This document shows, piece by piece, positions 26,101-35,006 of a DNA stretch of 64,000 bases. The notes beneath the pieces are model-generated. The model saw only the letters and a program-made list of their open reading frames with translations, was not told the DNA's origin and ran no database searches. Position 1 is the stretch's first letter. Each line of letters starts with the position of its first letter. This DNA comes from an uncultured Mollicutes bacterium (lineage in GTDB: Bacteria > Bacillota_I > Bacilli_A > RFN20 > CAG-826): assembly GCA_900539595.1 (NCBI GenBank), contig UQCQ01000008.1, forward strand, positions 14,010-78,009, given 5' to 3'. Both the position numbers and the translations under genes were made by a program.

Positions 26101-28014
26101 CTAAAAGCGACGTAACATTCGTTTAATAGCGTCGCGCGATTGATTGAATTTGTTATCCCCGTATAAGGATGAGATCAAATCGAGGATATGTTCTAAGCCC
26201 GGTTTGACATTATCTTCATAACGCCCTTCGAGTTTGGAGAGGATTTTGCGGGTCAAGAAGAAATCGAGAACCGTTTCTTTCTTGCCGCCGCAGGCGATAA
26301 ATACCGGGACCATCTTCTCCATCTGCATGAGGATACGGTTACCAAAGGCGACCCCGAATTCATCATAGACGTAATCGGTGATTTGCTCGAATTTGGTTTC
26401 GTCGGCTTCCGTTAAGGCATAATCCTTATTCGCTTCCGCTTCCTCAAATAAGGCGTGGAGCTTGGAGGCGCTTAAAACGATGGGTTCGACGTCTTCTTTG
26501 GGGGCGAAAGCCGCGTTACGGTTATGGAAGGATAAGGTGATCGCACGGTCATAGACCTTATCGGCAATCGAGAAGGTGGAATCGTCTTGGTTCGCCGTTC
26601 CAATAAAATAGGCAGAACCTGGAATACCCACTTTTCCGTCTTCGAGTTTAGCAGGTCCAACAAACCCGCTGGGGAAATGCATGACGCGGATCTTCCATTC
26701 GTCTTCGGGATATTCCAAGACAGAGAGGAAATCGGCAAAATAATATTCGACGCGGGAGATATTCATTTCATCCAAAACGAAGAGATAAATCCGGTCCGGG
26801 TTGTAATTGGCTTCATAAAGATTCATCAAGAAGTCCGTCTCGCGGTAAGTTTTGGAGAAATCGTTAAAATAACCAATCAAGGCCGTTTTATCTCTCCAAG
26901 TCGCTTGGACAGGAACGAAGACCGAGACGCCTCCTACGAATTTAGCAAAGCTACGGGGGAGGGAGGATTTCCCCGTTCCCGATAAGCCTTCTAGAATTTC
27001 TAGATGGGAAGCGGCTAGACCTGCCACAAAGAAACGAAGGGTGTCGGTATCGTAATAGAGTTTTTCTTTTCCCGCTAAGAAAGAACGGAATTTGGTGATT
27101 AATTCGGGCAAAGCGATATCATCCCCATGGATCGATTCAATCGCATAGCCTTCATAATGCTTATCGATTTTGCATAAAGAGGGGAAGACGATTTCTCTTT
27201 CTGCAAGGGCTTCGGCAGCGGCGCCACTTCCGGCTCCCCCAGCTCCTCCGCCTTCAACATTTTCGGCAGAGATTTGGCTCGAGACGCTTTGGAAGCCGTT
27301 ATTTCCTTCTTCTCCCATCCCTTTGGCCACATCTTCATTTCGGTCTTCTTCTTCTAAAGAATCGCCCACTTTAGCAAACGGCTTACCAAGATGAACGAAG
27401 TTGACTAAGCAAAGAAGAACGGCAGAAATCAAAACGGCGAAGAAAAGATAAAGCAATAAGCTGATTAAGAGGGATTCGCCAAGGAACGTCATGGCGTTGC
27501 CTAGATTCTCTTTGCTGTGGGGGACTTGGAGGAGTAAACCAAATCCAACGGAAAGAGCAAGGCAGACTAGTAAAGTCCCTACATACCAAAGCCAATTCTT
27601 CTTCGCGTACCACTTCTTGCCGTCGAGAATCGCGTGACGGTATTCAAAGATAAAGGCAAAGACGAAAAGGCTGATAAAAATGGCGACGAGAACATTTAAC
27701 GTCTGTCCGCCCATATGGGCGTTAATCGCGGGTAATCCTAGGCTTTGACGGAGCAAGGCAATCGGGTTTTTCGAGGAAACAATGCTCGATTCCCCTTCTC
27801 CGTGCACGGTGATGCAGATCCCGACGAAAATCATTAAGAAGGTGAAGAACATCGATAACCCGATGGAAATTAGATTTCCGCGGGTAAGATATTCCCTTCG
27901 AATTCCTTTCGTTGGCTTTTCTTTACTCTCGGGGGCTTTGGGAGCTTCAGGCTCTGAAGTGGAATTCGCGGTTAACGAATCCATCCCGAGGTTTTCATTT
28001 TCTTGAATGTCCAT
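26101..28014 (-). CDS. Membrane-anchored McrB-like AAA+ ATPase
   Basis: A 637-residue protein. The first half carries four predicted membrane helices (about residues 47-70, 106-124, 142-163 and 180-206). An acidic linker with a GGGAGGAGSGAAAEA hinge precedes a complete AAA+ module. This has Walker A GLSGTGKSS (about 343-351), the McrB-type Walker B LFVLDEMN (about 411-418), sensor 1 IGTANQDDS and an arginine finger in YDRAITLSF. DEMN and GTANxDxS are hallmarks of the McrB/GTPase-like AAA_5 group. I chose 28014 because AAAGGAA precedes it and it clears the stop of the peptidase gene at 28028; a longer start overlaps that stop. It is likely a cytoplasmic-face motor at the membrane working with the DUF2357-like protein. 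Confidence 0.75.
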   Translation of the reverse strand: MDIQENENLGMDSLTANSTSEPEAPKAPESKEKPTKGIRREYLTRGNLISIGLSMFFTFLMIFVGICITVHGEGESSIVSSKNPIALLRQSLGLPAINAHMGGQTLNVLVAIFISLFVFAFIFEYRHAILDGKKWYAKKNWLWYVGTLLVCLALSVGFGLLLQVPHSKENLGNAMTFLGESLLISLLLYLFFAVLISAVLLCLVNFVHLGKPFAKVGDSLEEEDRNEDVAKGMGEEGNNGFQSVSSQISAENVEGGGAGGAGSGAAAEALAEREIVFPSLCKIDKHYEGYAIESIHGDDIALPELITKFRSFLAGKEKLYYDTDTLRFFVAGLAASHLEILEGLSGTGKSSLPRSFAKFVGGVSVFVPVQATWRDKTALIGYFNDFSKTYRETDFLMNLYEANYNPDRIYLFVLDEMNISRVEYYFADFLSVLEYPEDEWKIRVMHFPSGFVGPAKLEDGKVGIPGSAYFIGTANQDDSTFSIADKVYDRAITLSFHNRNAAFAPKEDVEPIVLSASKLHALFEEAEANKDYALTEADETKFEQITDYVYDEFGVAFGNRILMQMEKMVPVFIACGGKKETVLDFFLTRKILSKLEGRYEDNVKPGLEHILDLISSLYGDNKFNQSRDAIKRMLRRF

Positions 28015-28027
28015 GGGGGTATTCCTT

Positions 28028-29152
28028 TCATTCATAATCTTTCGTCGTATCTTGGATTTCTTCTTCGTTATTTTGTTCTTCTTCATAACTTGAAGTATCC
28101 ATGAGTTCTTCTTCTTGAATCGGGGTTTCCCCCATCAAGAAGCTAGAGGAGGTTTCTTGGCCGTTAGAAGTGACGACCTTTTTGAGGTTATTGCCGCTTC
28201 CAGGGGCTACTTCTTTAGAGAGGAAGCCCGTTTCATTGAAGTGATAGGCGTAGCCTCCGTAATAGATCGTCTCGCGGAAAGCAGAGCTTAGATTCTTCGG
28301 GTCTTTTTTGACGGAGACCGAATCCACAATCTCCGATAATTTTTGGACCCGTTCTTCTTCCGCCTTGTCGATTTTTCCCGCGAGGTAATTAAACATCAAG
28401 ATGCTATAGGCCACGGAGAGAATCGTGATGATGCCGTGGGGGGATTGGAAGAACATGACTAACATTCCAATTCCTTGGATCTTCTTCCCGTTATAGACGC
28501 CTTTGATGTCGTCTAGGGTGGCGTAATACTGTTCTTGGCCGGCGTTATCTGTGGCGTTATTGGCATCTCCCCGGGTCACGTAACGGGTCACCCCATCCGA
28601 TCCGGTTTTGATATCAATCACGCGGTGGATATAAATCGCATTCGCCGCGGGATTCCGGTTATAGAAGGCGACGACATCATAGAGGTGGATGTCGCTAGCG
28701 TCATGAACCTTCGTCACGAAGATCATGTCGTATTGGGCGAATTGATTGTCTAACGTATAGGTCTTTTGCTTCTCTTCGTCGAATAAATAGCTATTCGCGT
28801 CGTTTTTAAAGCTCATGGAGCCGGAAGCAACGACTAACATCGATTCGTTCCCAAATCCCGTTAGATTCCCTTGGGCTTTATTGATTAGAGCGAAGGCGAA
28901 CGCGGGGGTAATTAAGGCTAAGAAACCATAGAACAATACGTTAGAGATGATGGTTCCGGCTTTCTTCCGTCGCTTGGCTTTGACGTCCTGCTCGGTGATT
29001 TCCCGGTCAATGAGTTCGATGTCGCGTTTTCCTTCTTTCGTCTCCTTCACGTTGGCTTTGACGTATTTGCCAAATAGGATCGTGAAGACGGCGCAGAAGC
29101 TCACTACACCCAGCAAACTCATCACCAGGCTGATGATGTCCGCGGATTTCAT
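28028..29152 (-). CDS. SipW-like type I signal peptidase
   Basis: A 374-residue integral membrane protein. Membrane helices lie at about residues 5-28, 67-90 and 229-247. The S26 signature is VVASGSMS with catalytic Ser112; the second box is YIHRVI with His176 in place of the lysine of LepB-type enzymes, then YVTRGDANNATD with conserved aspartates. The Ser-His arrangement is that of the ER/SipW type, which matures TasA and TapA in Bacillus subtilis. It is longer than SipW, with an extra N-terminal helix and an acidic C-terminal tail (MDTSSYEEEQNNEEEIQD). It lies right after four genes for exported proteins carrying SipW-type signals, so it very likely processes them. Confidence 0.88.
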   Translation of the reverse strand: MKSADIISLVMSLLGVVSFCAVFTILFGKYVKANVKETKEGKRDIELIDREITEQDVKAKRRKKAGTIISNVLFYGFLALITPAFAFALINKAQGNLTGFGNESMLVVASGSMSFKNDANSYLFDEEKQKTYTLDNQFAQYDMIFVTKVHDASDIHLYDVVAFYNRNPAANAIYIHRVIDIKTGSDGVTRYVTRGDANNATDNAGQEQYYATLDDIKGVYNGKKIQGIGMLVMFFQSPHGIITILSVAYSILMFNYLAGKIDKAEEERVQKLSEIVDSVSVKKDPKNLSSAFRETIYYGGYAYHFNETGFLSKEVAPGSGNNLKKVVTSNGQETSSSFLMGETPIQEEELMDTSSYEEEQNNEEEIQDTTKDYE

Positions 29153-29154
29153 GA

Positions 29155-29949
29155 TTAATTGATCTCCGCGGTGAGAATCGCCGTAAAACTTAATTCCGGC
29201 AGGTCTTTTTCATCAGTTGGATAAGGTCCCGTAAAGTCTTTCCCATAATGGAGGAGAGTTGTGAATTTCTTCATCTCTTCTCGCATTTTTTCATCGGGGA
29301 TCGAAGCCCCTCCTTTAGGACCAGCGTCATCATAATAAATGGAGGGTTTCATATGATTGAATTTATCACCCCATCTAAACCCGAGGGTTACATCAAAGGA
29401 TTTAGAATCATTGGCGGTGTCAAGCGCCCCAAGAGGAATCTCTACCGGCGTATTGATATAATCCGTCGAATTATTAATCGGCTCCAGTTCGATATAGCCA
29501 GCTTCTATCGCATCTAAAATCGGATTGCCCTTATATCCCGTATAGGCCGTCGCGGTTTGTAACTGCAACGTGACTCTTGAGATATAAGTCCAGGGCATGA
29601 CGTTGCCCTGAATGCGGACGGTTAGATGTTCATAGAGGTGCTTCCCATCATCGAAATAACGGAAGCGACCCGTGTTATCATCTTTCGGCGCATCAAAACA
29701 AATGGTGTTATACAAATCGTCGTTGGTGGCCTTATAGAAATCGGTGAGTTGGCCTCCATCTGTCGATTCAAAACGGACTTTTGCGTCTTGGATGACACCG
29801 ATATGGGCGTTGCCGCCACTAGAGGCCGAGGCGGAACTCGTAACGACGAAAGCCGCCGCTCCAACGGAGCAAAGCGAAACCACGGCGAAAACGGAGACAC
29901 CGAGTGTCACCATTTTCTTGGTCTGTTTCTCCATCTTGGAGCGGCGCAT
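29155..29949 (-). CDS. SipW-type exported subunit (WGxxF family, paralog 4)
   Basis: A 264-residue protein with a hydrophobic N-terminus (VSVFAVVSLCSVGAAAFVVTSSASASSGGNAHIGVI). The mature part shares the order of its three upstream paralogs: an early F(E)STDGGQLTDFYKATND, a TVRIQGNVMPWTYI block, then FRWGDKFNHMKPSIYYDD. Its signal lacks the tryptophan of GFAGW, having AAAFVV instead. The upstream start is weakly supported (AGGGG eleven bases away); an internal ATG at residue 6 is an alternative. The TGA/ATG spacing to the peptidase gene is only two bases. Confidence 0.7.
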   Translation of the reverse strand: MRRSKMEKQTKKMVTLGVSVFAVVSLCSVGAAAFVVTSSASASSGGNAHIGVIQDAKVRFESTDGGQLTDFYKATNDDLYNTICFDAPKDDNTGRFRYFDDGKHLYEHLTVRIQGNVMPWTYISRVTLQLQTATAYTGYKGNPILDAIEAGYIELEPINNSTDYINTPVEIPLGALDTANDSKSFDVTLGFRWGDKFNHMKPSIYYDDAGPKGGASIPDEKMREEMKKFTTLLHYGKDFTGPYPTDEKDLPELSFTAILTAEIN

Positions 29950-29994
29950 CTAGTTCTAATTCCCCTTATATATATTTATATAGATATAGAACAA

Positions 29995-30846
29995 TTAGGC
30001 GGCGGAGCCGGCAGTGTCAGCTTTGATAATAACGGCGAAATTCATCGTGGTGAAATCAGTGGCCGGAGCGGCGGCTGCTTCACCAGGTTTATATTCAATT
30101 CCTGTCATTGCGTAATAGAAGTTGCCGAGATCGGTTTTGAAGGTACTATCGTTGTAATCCTTCTTGCCAGTATCGGAGTCATAGAATTCGGACGGATTCA
30201 AATTCTTTTTTGTAGTTCCGTCGTAAAAATGGCTGCCCCATTCAAAGGAAATCGTATAAGCAAATTCCGCAACACCGTCCGCGCCAACAGTAATCGTTCC
30301 GTTGCCATCGTTCGAAGTAAATGCGGCTCCTTTGGTATTGAAGGTCACACCATCACCACCCTTAGTCCCGCCAGCCCAGCAAGCGGGAAGTTTAATGTAA
30401 TTGCTGACATTGGCAGCGTCTTCAATACGTTTTTCAGCAGCGGTATCAACCACAAAGTTGCCTGCCGTATCAACGGTTCCCATATGGAGCCCAATGGAGA
30501 AATTGTTGACATAGGAAGCCGGTTTGTATTTGCCGGTTACAACAAGCGAAAGATTCTCATAATGGTCTTTGCCGTCATAACGAACGCGTCCGGAAAGGTC
30601 GGTCTTAACGGGTTCAAACGAGAAATAATCGCGAGTACCGTCAACTTCCTTGAATTTGACTTCGGTGATTTCAATCGACTTTTCGGAAATGGTACCAACG
30701 TTAACGTTTCCTTGGACGTTTTTGGTCGCAGAGCTGGAGATAACCCAGGCTGCAAACCCAGTTGCAACAAGAGCAATGCCCGCAAAGGCGGTGGCTCCAA
30801 CAACCATCGCCTTGCGTTGGTAGGATTTTCTAGTTAATTTAGCCAT
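29995..30846 (-). CDS. SipW-type exported subunit (WGxxF family, paralog 3)
   Basis: A 283-residue protein. The signal peptide is followed by VATGFAAWVISSSATKNVQGNVNVGTI, the SipW-type motif plus a conserved N-V-G-T-I strand. The paralog signature is FEWGSHFYDGTTKKNLNPSEFYDS near residue 190. It is likely an extracellular structural subunit by analogy with TasA/camelysin proteins, which have the same kind of signal and size; the similarity is in layout, not proven homology. It is third in the row of four. Confidence 0.75.
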   Translation of the reverse strand: MAKLTRKSYQRKAMVVGATAFAGIALVATGFAAWVISSSATKNVQGNVNVGTISEKSIEITEVKFKEVDGTRDYFSFEPVKTDLSGRVRYDGKDHYENLSLVVTGKYKPASYVNNFSIGLHMGTVDTAGNFVVDTAAEKRIEDAANVSNYIKLPACWAGGTKGGDGVTFNTKGAAFTSNDGNGTITVGADGVAEFAYTISFEWGSHFYDGTTKKNLNPSEFYDSDTGKKDYNDSTFKTDLGNFYYAMTGIEYKPGEAAAAPATDFTTMNFAVIIKADTAGSAA

Positions 30847-30867
30847 AACAACAACGACTCCTTATTC

Positions 30868-31623
30868 TTATTTACGATCAACGCGAATGGTGAGGGTGAA
30901 TTTGTTTTGTTGGATTTTGGCCAATTTATCAAGAGAAGCAAACGCGTCATCAGCCCAAGAAGAGACTCCTTCAGCAAGCGTAGCCTTCCCAGTGTTATCC
31001 GCACCGTCAGTAGAAACGGTGTTGTAGAACTCATAGGGGTTCTTGGCCACGCCATCGATTTCGAAGTGTTTGCCCCATTTAAACGTGACATTCATGGAAA
31101 CGGTAACGGCACCAGTAGTTCCATTGAATGTATATTCGCCGTTTTCTGGTGCAAACGTAATGACAGGCGCGGTCACCAATTCGGCGTTGACGGCATCGGT
31201 CCAAGCAGCGGAGGCTTCCCACACATCACCAGTCACGTCGGCCTTCTTTGCTTCTACCTTGAAATCTTTGGCATTATCGCAAGCCACTTTGATTGTTCCG
31301 GTGTCTTTAGTATCTTTCGTTTTAACGGTGAAGGTGAATGTGTCTTCCAATTGTTCTGATGGAACTCCTTCGAAGCTGAACCAGGGCTTTTCAGCCGAAA
31401 CGGTTCCGCCTTTTCCGAAAACAACATTCCCTTTCGCGGCATTGGCCGTCGTCCATTTGCCACCTTCAACGGACAAACGATGGTCGACCACGTCATAAGC
31501 GGTAATAAGTCCATCCGCAGAAGCGGTGGTATTCGCCGAGATAACCCAGCCTGCAAAGCCGGTACCGATGAGAGCCATGGATCCGAGGCTAGCCACGGCC
31601 ATGATCATTGCTTTTTTCTTCAT
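30868..31623 (-). CDS. SipW-type exported subunit (WGxxF family, paralog 2)
   Basis: A 251-residue protein beginning MKKKAMIMAVASLGSMALIG, then TGFAGWVISANTTASADGLI. The mature part carries FKWGKHFEIDGVAKNPYEFYN and ends FTLTIRVDRK, matching the other paralogs. A strong AGGAG site precedes the ATG. It is the second of four tandem paralogs ahead of the signal peptidase gene. Confidence 0.75.
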   Translation of the reverse strand: MKKKAMIMAVASLGSMALIGTGFAGWVISANTTASADGLITAYDVVDHRLSVEGGKWTTANAAKGNVVFGKGGTVSAEKPWFSFEGVPSEQLEDTFTFTVKTKDTKDTGTIKVACDNAKDFKVEAKKADVTGDVWEASAAWTDAVNAELVTAPVITFAPENGEYTFNGTTGAVTVSMNVTFKWGKHFEIDGVAKNPYEFYNTVSTDGADNTGKATLAEGVSSWADDAFASLDKLAKIQQNKFTLTIRVDRK

Positions 31624-31675
31624 GATTTTTTACTCCTTTTAATATTTATAAAACTAATGAAGGAAACTAATTTAA

Positions 31676-32425
31676 TTACTCCGCCGAAACGGTGAAGGAT
31701 AGGGCGAACTTGACGTTAGCACCCAAATTCTTTAATTCACCAATTTTTTGAGTGGCATCTGCTTGAAGATCAGCGGTATAAGGCTTCGAATTGTAATATT
31801 TATACGGGTTTTGGTAATCGAAGTATTTACCCCAAGCAAAATTGATAGAAATGGTGAAGGACATTTCGGTCGCCTTACTGTCAACGCTGGCAGTAGCTAC
31901 GCCGTCAGCGCACGTAAACGCCGTCCCTGAAGTTTTCGCAAGTTTGATATCGCCATGTCCGGCGGTAGCGGCTACGTTATTGTTGAACGCTGGCAAAGTG
32001 CCCAATTGATTTTGACCACCATTTGATAAAGCACTATAGTTCGTCCCACCATCTTTTTCCGCCAACGTAACGCCATAAACTTTAATTGTGGTTACATTGC
32101 TAATGCCCAAATTTACGGTGTAAACGGCCGTAAGGTCCTCTTCGCCGTTTTCATTATTAGCTCCAAGCCAGTTGTAGGTTTCCTTGGTGATTTTTGGAGC
32201 GAAGCAAATGGCGCCATTCGTCGCGGCATCCGATTCCAGTCCAAAACCAGAGGTTTCTTTAATGGATATGGACTTAGACGTAACATTTCCATCCGCGGTG
32301 ATAGAACCATTCCCTTCTTTCGTTTGAGGTTGTGCCGAGATAATCCACCCTGCAAAGCCGGTGGAAATCACGCCGATGGACCCTAGCAGGGAAATGCCTG
32401 CTACAGCCATTTTTTTGTTTTTCAT
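31676..32425 (-). CDS. SipW-type exported subunit (WGxxF family, paralog 1)
   Basis: A 249-residue protein: MKNKKMAVAGISLLGSIGVI, then STGFAGWIISAQPQTKEGNGSI. The mature part contains FAWGKYFDYQNPYKYYNS and ends FALSFTVSAE, as in its paralogs. The ATG is preceded by AAAGGGGAATA. This is the first gene of the 22-kb operon; its leader contains a long hairpin (32452-32501). Confidence 0.78.
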   Translation of the reverse strand: MKNKKMAVAGISLLGSIGVISTGFAGWIISAQPQTKEGNGSITADGNVTSKSISIKETSGFGLESDAATNGAICFAPKITKETYNWLGANNENGEEDLTAVYTVNLGISNVTTIKVYGVTLAEKDGGTNYSALSNGGQNQLGTLPAFNNNVAATAGHGDIKLAKTSGTAFTCADGVATASVDSKATEMSFTISINFAWGKYFDYQNPYKYYNSKPYTADLQADATQKIGELKNLGANVKFALSFTVSAE

Positions 32426-32451
32426 GTTATTCCCCTTTATTGATAAGTCGT

Positions 32452-32501
32452 GTGTACGCGTGGTTTCTTCTTCGATAGGAATGAAGAAAATACGCGTACA
32501 C
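32452..32501 (-). promoter_or_regulatory. Long hairpin in the leader of the surface operon
   Basis: GTGTACGCGT and ACGCGTACAC (10 bp, perfect) enclose a second stem TTTCTTC/GAAGAAA around a 12-base loop. It lies 27 bases before the first start codon and would fold in the mRNA. It may stabilise the transcript or bind a regulator. Confidence 0.6.
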
Positions 32502-32565
32502 GCGAGGACTATTGTACTCAGGAAACGCCAAAAAAGTGCTAAAGAAAAATAAAAATGAGGAAATA

Positions 32566-32598
32566 AAAATAAAAAGTCCGATGCAATCGGGCCTTTTG
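32566..32598 (-). terminator. Intrinsic terminator after the Sel1 gene
   Basis: On the minus strand CCCGAT-TGC-ATCGGac is followed by T5ATTTT. It separates the Sel1 gene from the surface operon downstream. Confidence 0.6.
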
Positions 32599-32644
32599 AT
32601 GGGAACTTTTAAGAAAAAAGTAAGGAAAAAACTCGAATTACTTT

Positions 32645-33478
32645 TTAGATGCCTTTGGCCTTGTACCAGAGGATCGCCGCGACTAGAATCGCGACGATAT
32701 AACCGAGGGCGAATAAGCAATCGATATAGAAGTGAATCTCGTTATAACGGGTCTTCTTAAAGACGAAGGGGACGACGTTAAATAATACCATCGGGATAAA
32801 TAATCCCAGTAACCCATACCAGGAGGGTTGCTTTAATTGGAAAACAGCCAAGCAACTTAATATAATCCCCGCGACTCCTAATACCATCAAGATGATATAG
32901 AAACCGAGTAACCAGGGTTTGGATTCTTTCTTGGGTTCGGGTTGAACTCCTTCTCCTTGCTCCTTGGTTTGGGGGGCGAGTTCAAGTAACAACGATTCGA
33001 TCCGTTGTTGGATTTCGGGTTTGGCTTTAGAAAACCCTTTGGAGGCTTTCGCTGCCAAGAAGCAATCATAGGCTTCGAGGCGTTTCGAGGCGTCGTTATA
33101 GAGCCATAATCCAAGGTTATAGGCACTGAAGAAATCCCCGGCTTCTTTGCCTAAGCGAGCATATTCCATGGCTTTAGTTTCATCCTTGGCGGTACCCAGG
33201 CCTTTTTTATAGCAAAGCGAAACATAGTTATAGCTTTGGGGAACTTGGTGTTCCGCGGCTTTTAAAAAGCATTCAAAGGCTTTGGCATCATCCTTTTTAT
33301 CGAACTGATAGATTTTGCCGGCATAGAGATATCCATGGGGATCCCCGCATTCGGCTTCCTTTAAAAAGCATTCGATGGCTTTGTCTTTATCCACGGTTCC
33401 TTCTGAACCGGAATCAAAAGCAATCCCTGCTTTCTTGTATTCGTTCGCCTGCTCGGAAATCGCCATGGAGTCCATCAA
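32645..33478 (-). CDS. Sel1-repeat membrane protein
   Basis: A 277-residue protein. The first two thirds holds about four Sel1-like repeats, each with the A-x-x-x-x-A-G/E pattern (KAIECFLKEAECGDPHGYLYAGKIYQ; KAMEYARLGKEAGDFFSAYNLGLWLY). These alpha-solenoids mediate protein contacts. Three predicted membrane helices follow (about residues 188-212, 217-240 and 248-272), so the repeats face the cytoplasm. It is on the same strand as the surface operon but separated by a terminator. Function unknown; a scaffold or regulator is the best guess. Confidence 0.75.
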   Translation of the reverse strand: MMDSMAISEQANEYKKAGIAFDSGSEGTVDKDKAIECFLKEAECGDPHGYLYAGKIYQFDKKDDAKAFECFLKAAEHQVPQSYNYVSLCYKKGLGTAKDETKAMEYARLGKEAGDFFSAYNLGLWLYNDASKRLEAYDCFLAAKASKGFSKAKPEIQQRIESLLLELAPQTKEQGEGVQPEPKKESKPWLLGFYIILMVLGVAGIILSCLAVFQLKQPSWYGLLGLFIPMVLFNVVPFVFKKTRYNEIHFYIDCLFALGYIVAILVAAILWYKAKGI

Positions 33479-33915
33479 CCTTTCGTTTTCTTTCTAAAAA
33501 GCAAACTTAGTTTATCGCGCATTCCTTTACGAAGAAAGCAAAATCGGCTTTTTAGGCCTGTTTAGAGGGGCGGAGTATATCCTTTGACGCTTCCGTTCTA
33601 GTCTCATAACCCTTTTGGGCATAAGTTCCGTTTTAATCGAATAGGCCCCATCAAGGCAAAAGAACATCGCCAATCAATATCCTTTCCGCTTTTCATCGGC
33701 CAGAATCATGCTTTTTCTTTCTTCACCCAAATATCGAGCTTATTGAACCCGGCCATTCCACGGCCTTCCCCATCGACAATCATGATGAGATGAATCTCCT
33801 CCGCACGTCCGTGTAACTCCTAAAAACACGTCCCAAATGCGATCAAAGGAATGAAGTTGGTTTTTGATAGGCCTGTAGGACTTACGGTGCAACGGGTAAA
33901 AAGGAACCCCCTTCA
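33479..33915. other. Non-coding stretch with a gene remnant
   Basis: No intact gene. The minus strand at about 33705-33800 can encode IVDGEGRGMAGFNKLDIWVK up to a stop, the tail of some lost gene. The stretch also contains the first copy of the 27-bp repeat listed at 33544. Confidence 0.4.
33544..33570. repeat. 27-bp direct repeat, first copy (second at 34795-34821)
   Basis: The sequence from TCGGCTTTTTAGGCC to TTTAGAGGGG is identical at 33544-33570 and 34795-34821. The copies bracket a 1.2-kb decayed segment and may mark an insertion or duplication. Confidence 0.65.
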
Positions 33916-34266
33916 TTAGAACACCATGGAGTCCATATGCATTTTATAAATTCTATCGACGATAGGAATTCGCTCAAAGGCCACGATCCGATGATGGTAT
34001 TCGTTTTTCCCCATCCAATTTCCAAACGATTCATCTTTGGCTTTCCAATACCCAAATTTATTCGATCCCACCCTTTCTATCAACCCCTTATTTTTCAAAT
34101 GCTCCGTCGCTTTATCGATGGTTGATTTTCCGACATGCAATTCTTTGACCATTTGGGGCTTCGTTGCATTCGGATTATCTCTTAGTAAATGGGGAACCTT
34201 GACGTAATGATCGGGCATCTCTTGTTTATCACCCCACTGATTTTTATCGCCCCGGGGTGATAAAAA
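33916..34266 (-). pseudogene. C-terminal remnant of an AlbA_2-type regulator (relic 1)
   Basis: Only the end of the protein family remains: a linker with two GDK units (RGDKNQWGDKQE), then a winged helix NPNATKPQMVKELHVGKSTI and the family ending LIERVGSNKFGYWKAK. An unusual 30-residue extension follows. Upstream the frame hits a stop, so the AlbA_2 and ATPase domains are gone. It could still make a 100-residue DNA-binding protein from the ATG at 34218. Confidence 0.65.
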
Positions 34267-34268
34267 TC
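34239..34268. promoter_or_regulatory. 30-bp palindrome at the head of relic 1
   Basis: GATTTTTATC and GATAAAAATC flank a CCCCGGGG core, with only one mismatched pair. It includes the GGTGATAAA motif that also encodes the G-D-K linker. It could be an operator kept from the lost regulator. Confidence 0.55.
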
Positions 34269-34288
34269 AATTCATCTCCCGTTGCTAG

Positions 34289-34408
34289 TTAAAAAATGAT
34301 GTGAAACGCTTTAAGCGTTTGGGACCTCCTCGTCTCCCCCGGATCGTTCATCGACTTAGCCAGCTTTTCAAACTCCGCCCCATTCGGAGGTTTCGTATTA
34401 AGCGCCAT
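34289..34408 (-). other. Possible 39-residue open frame
   Basis: Begins MALNTKPPNGAEFEKLAKSM and ends FHIIF. It has no good ribosome site. It contains a perfect 17-bp palindrome AAACGCTTTAAGCGTTT (34304-34320). It may be a gene fragment or chance frame. The rest of 34409-35006 holds no gene I can support, only the IR at 34683 and scattered fragments. Confidence 0.25.
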
Positions 34409-34682
34409 TTCGGGTATCCCGTCACCCTGTAAAATGCCCCCCTAGTCACACCTAGCCTTTCTCTAGTGGCGATTTTCGAAGGTAATTTCTTTGCCACTTT
34501 TCGATTAAATATCCATCGTCATCCCTCTTCGTTTTCTTGGTCGAAGACATTATAGGCGAGATGTCTTTTCCGTTCCCCGCCATCCTTGGCTCTTATCCAA
34601 GGGTTTTGGGATCCGTTATTCTCCTCCGATTTTGTTTCACATCATTTGATATTGATATAGAACACCTTACTTTCGCAGTAAG

Positions 34683-34740
34683 GGTTTTCTCACAATCCAT
34701 TCGTTTACTCGTAATTTTGCTACGATTTTTTGAGAAAACC
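34683..34740. other. 10-bp inverted repeat in decayed region
   Basis: GGTTTTCTCA (34683-34692) and TGAGAAAACC (34731-34740) are perfect arms around 38 bases. Purpose unknown. Nearby, plus-strand 34525-34580 is similar to minus-strand 35905-35960, both able to encode F-x-FLVE-x-x-IGE, so two inverted fragments of one lost gene lie here. Confidence 0.35.
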
Positions 34741-35006
34741 ATTCTTTTTTGGATATTCTTGATCCTAAAAATCTCTATGGTTGATGTTATAGGGTCGGCT
34801 TTTTAGGCCTGTTTAGAGGGGTGAATAGCAAATGAACGCTTACGTTCCCGAACTTTCCCCCAATCAGCAATCACAACACGCCCAGTCTCATCCGCTACCT
34901 CATCGGAATGGGATGAGGTATATGCCATACTCATCCTATCTACATCAGAGATGGATGAACCTTAAAGTGGTACTACCGGTACTTTTCGGTACCCATTTTT
35001 AAGCGT

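Noticed and set aside
26101..28014. A classic McrBC restriction system
   Set aside because: The ATPase is a four-helix membrane protein, the partner has no visible nuclease motif, and the context is secretion.
29626..30837. Long plus-strand open frame of about 400 codons opposite two exported-protein genes
   Set aside because: It is a mirror of the minus-strand paralogs, has no ribosome site, and the minus-strand genes have signals and conserved motifs.
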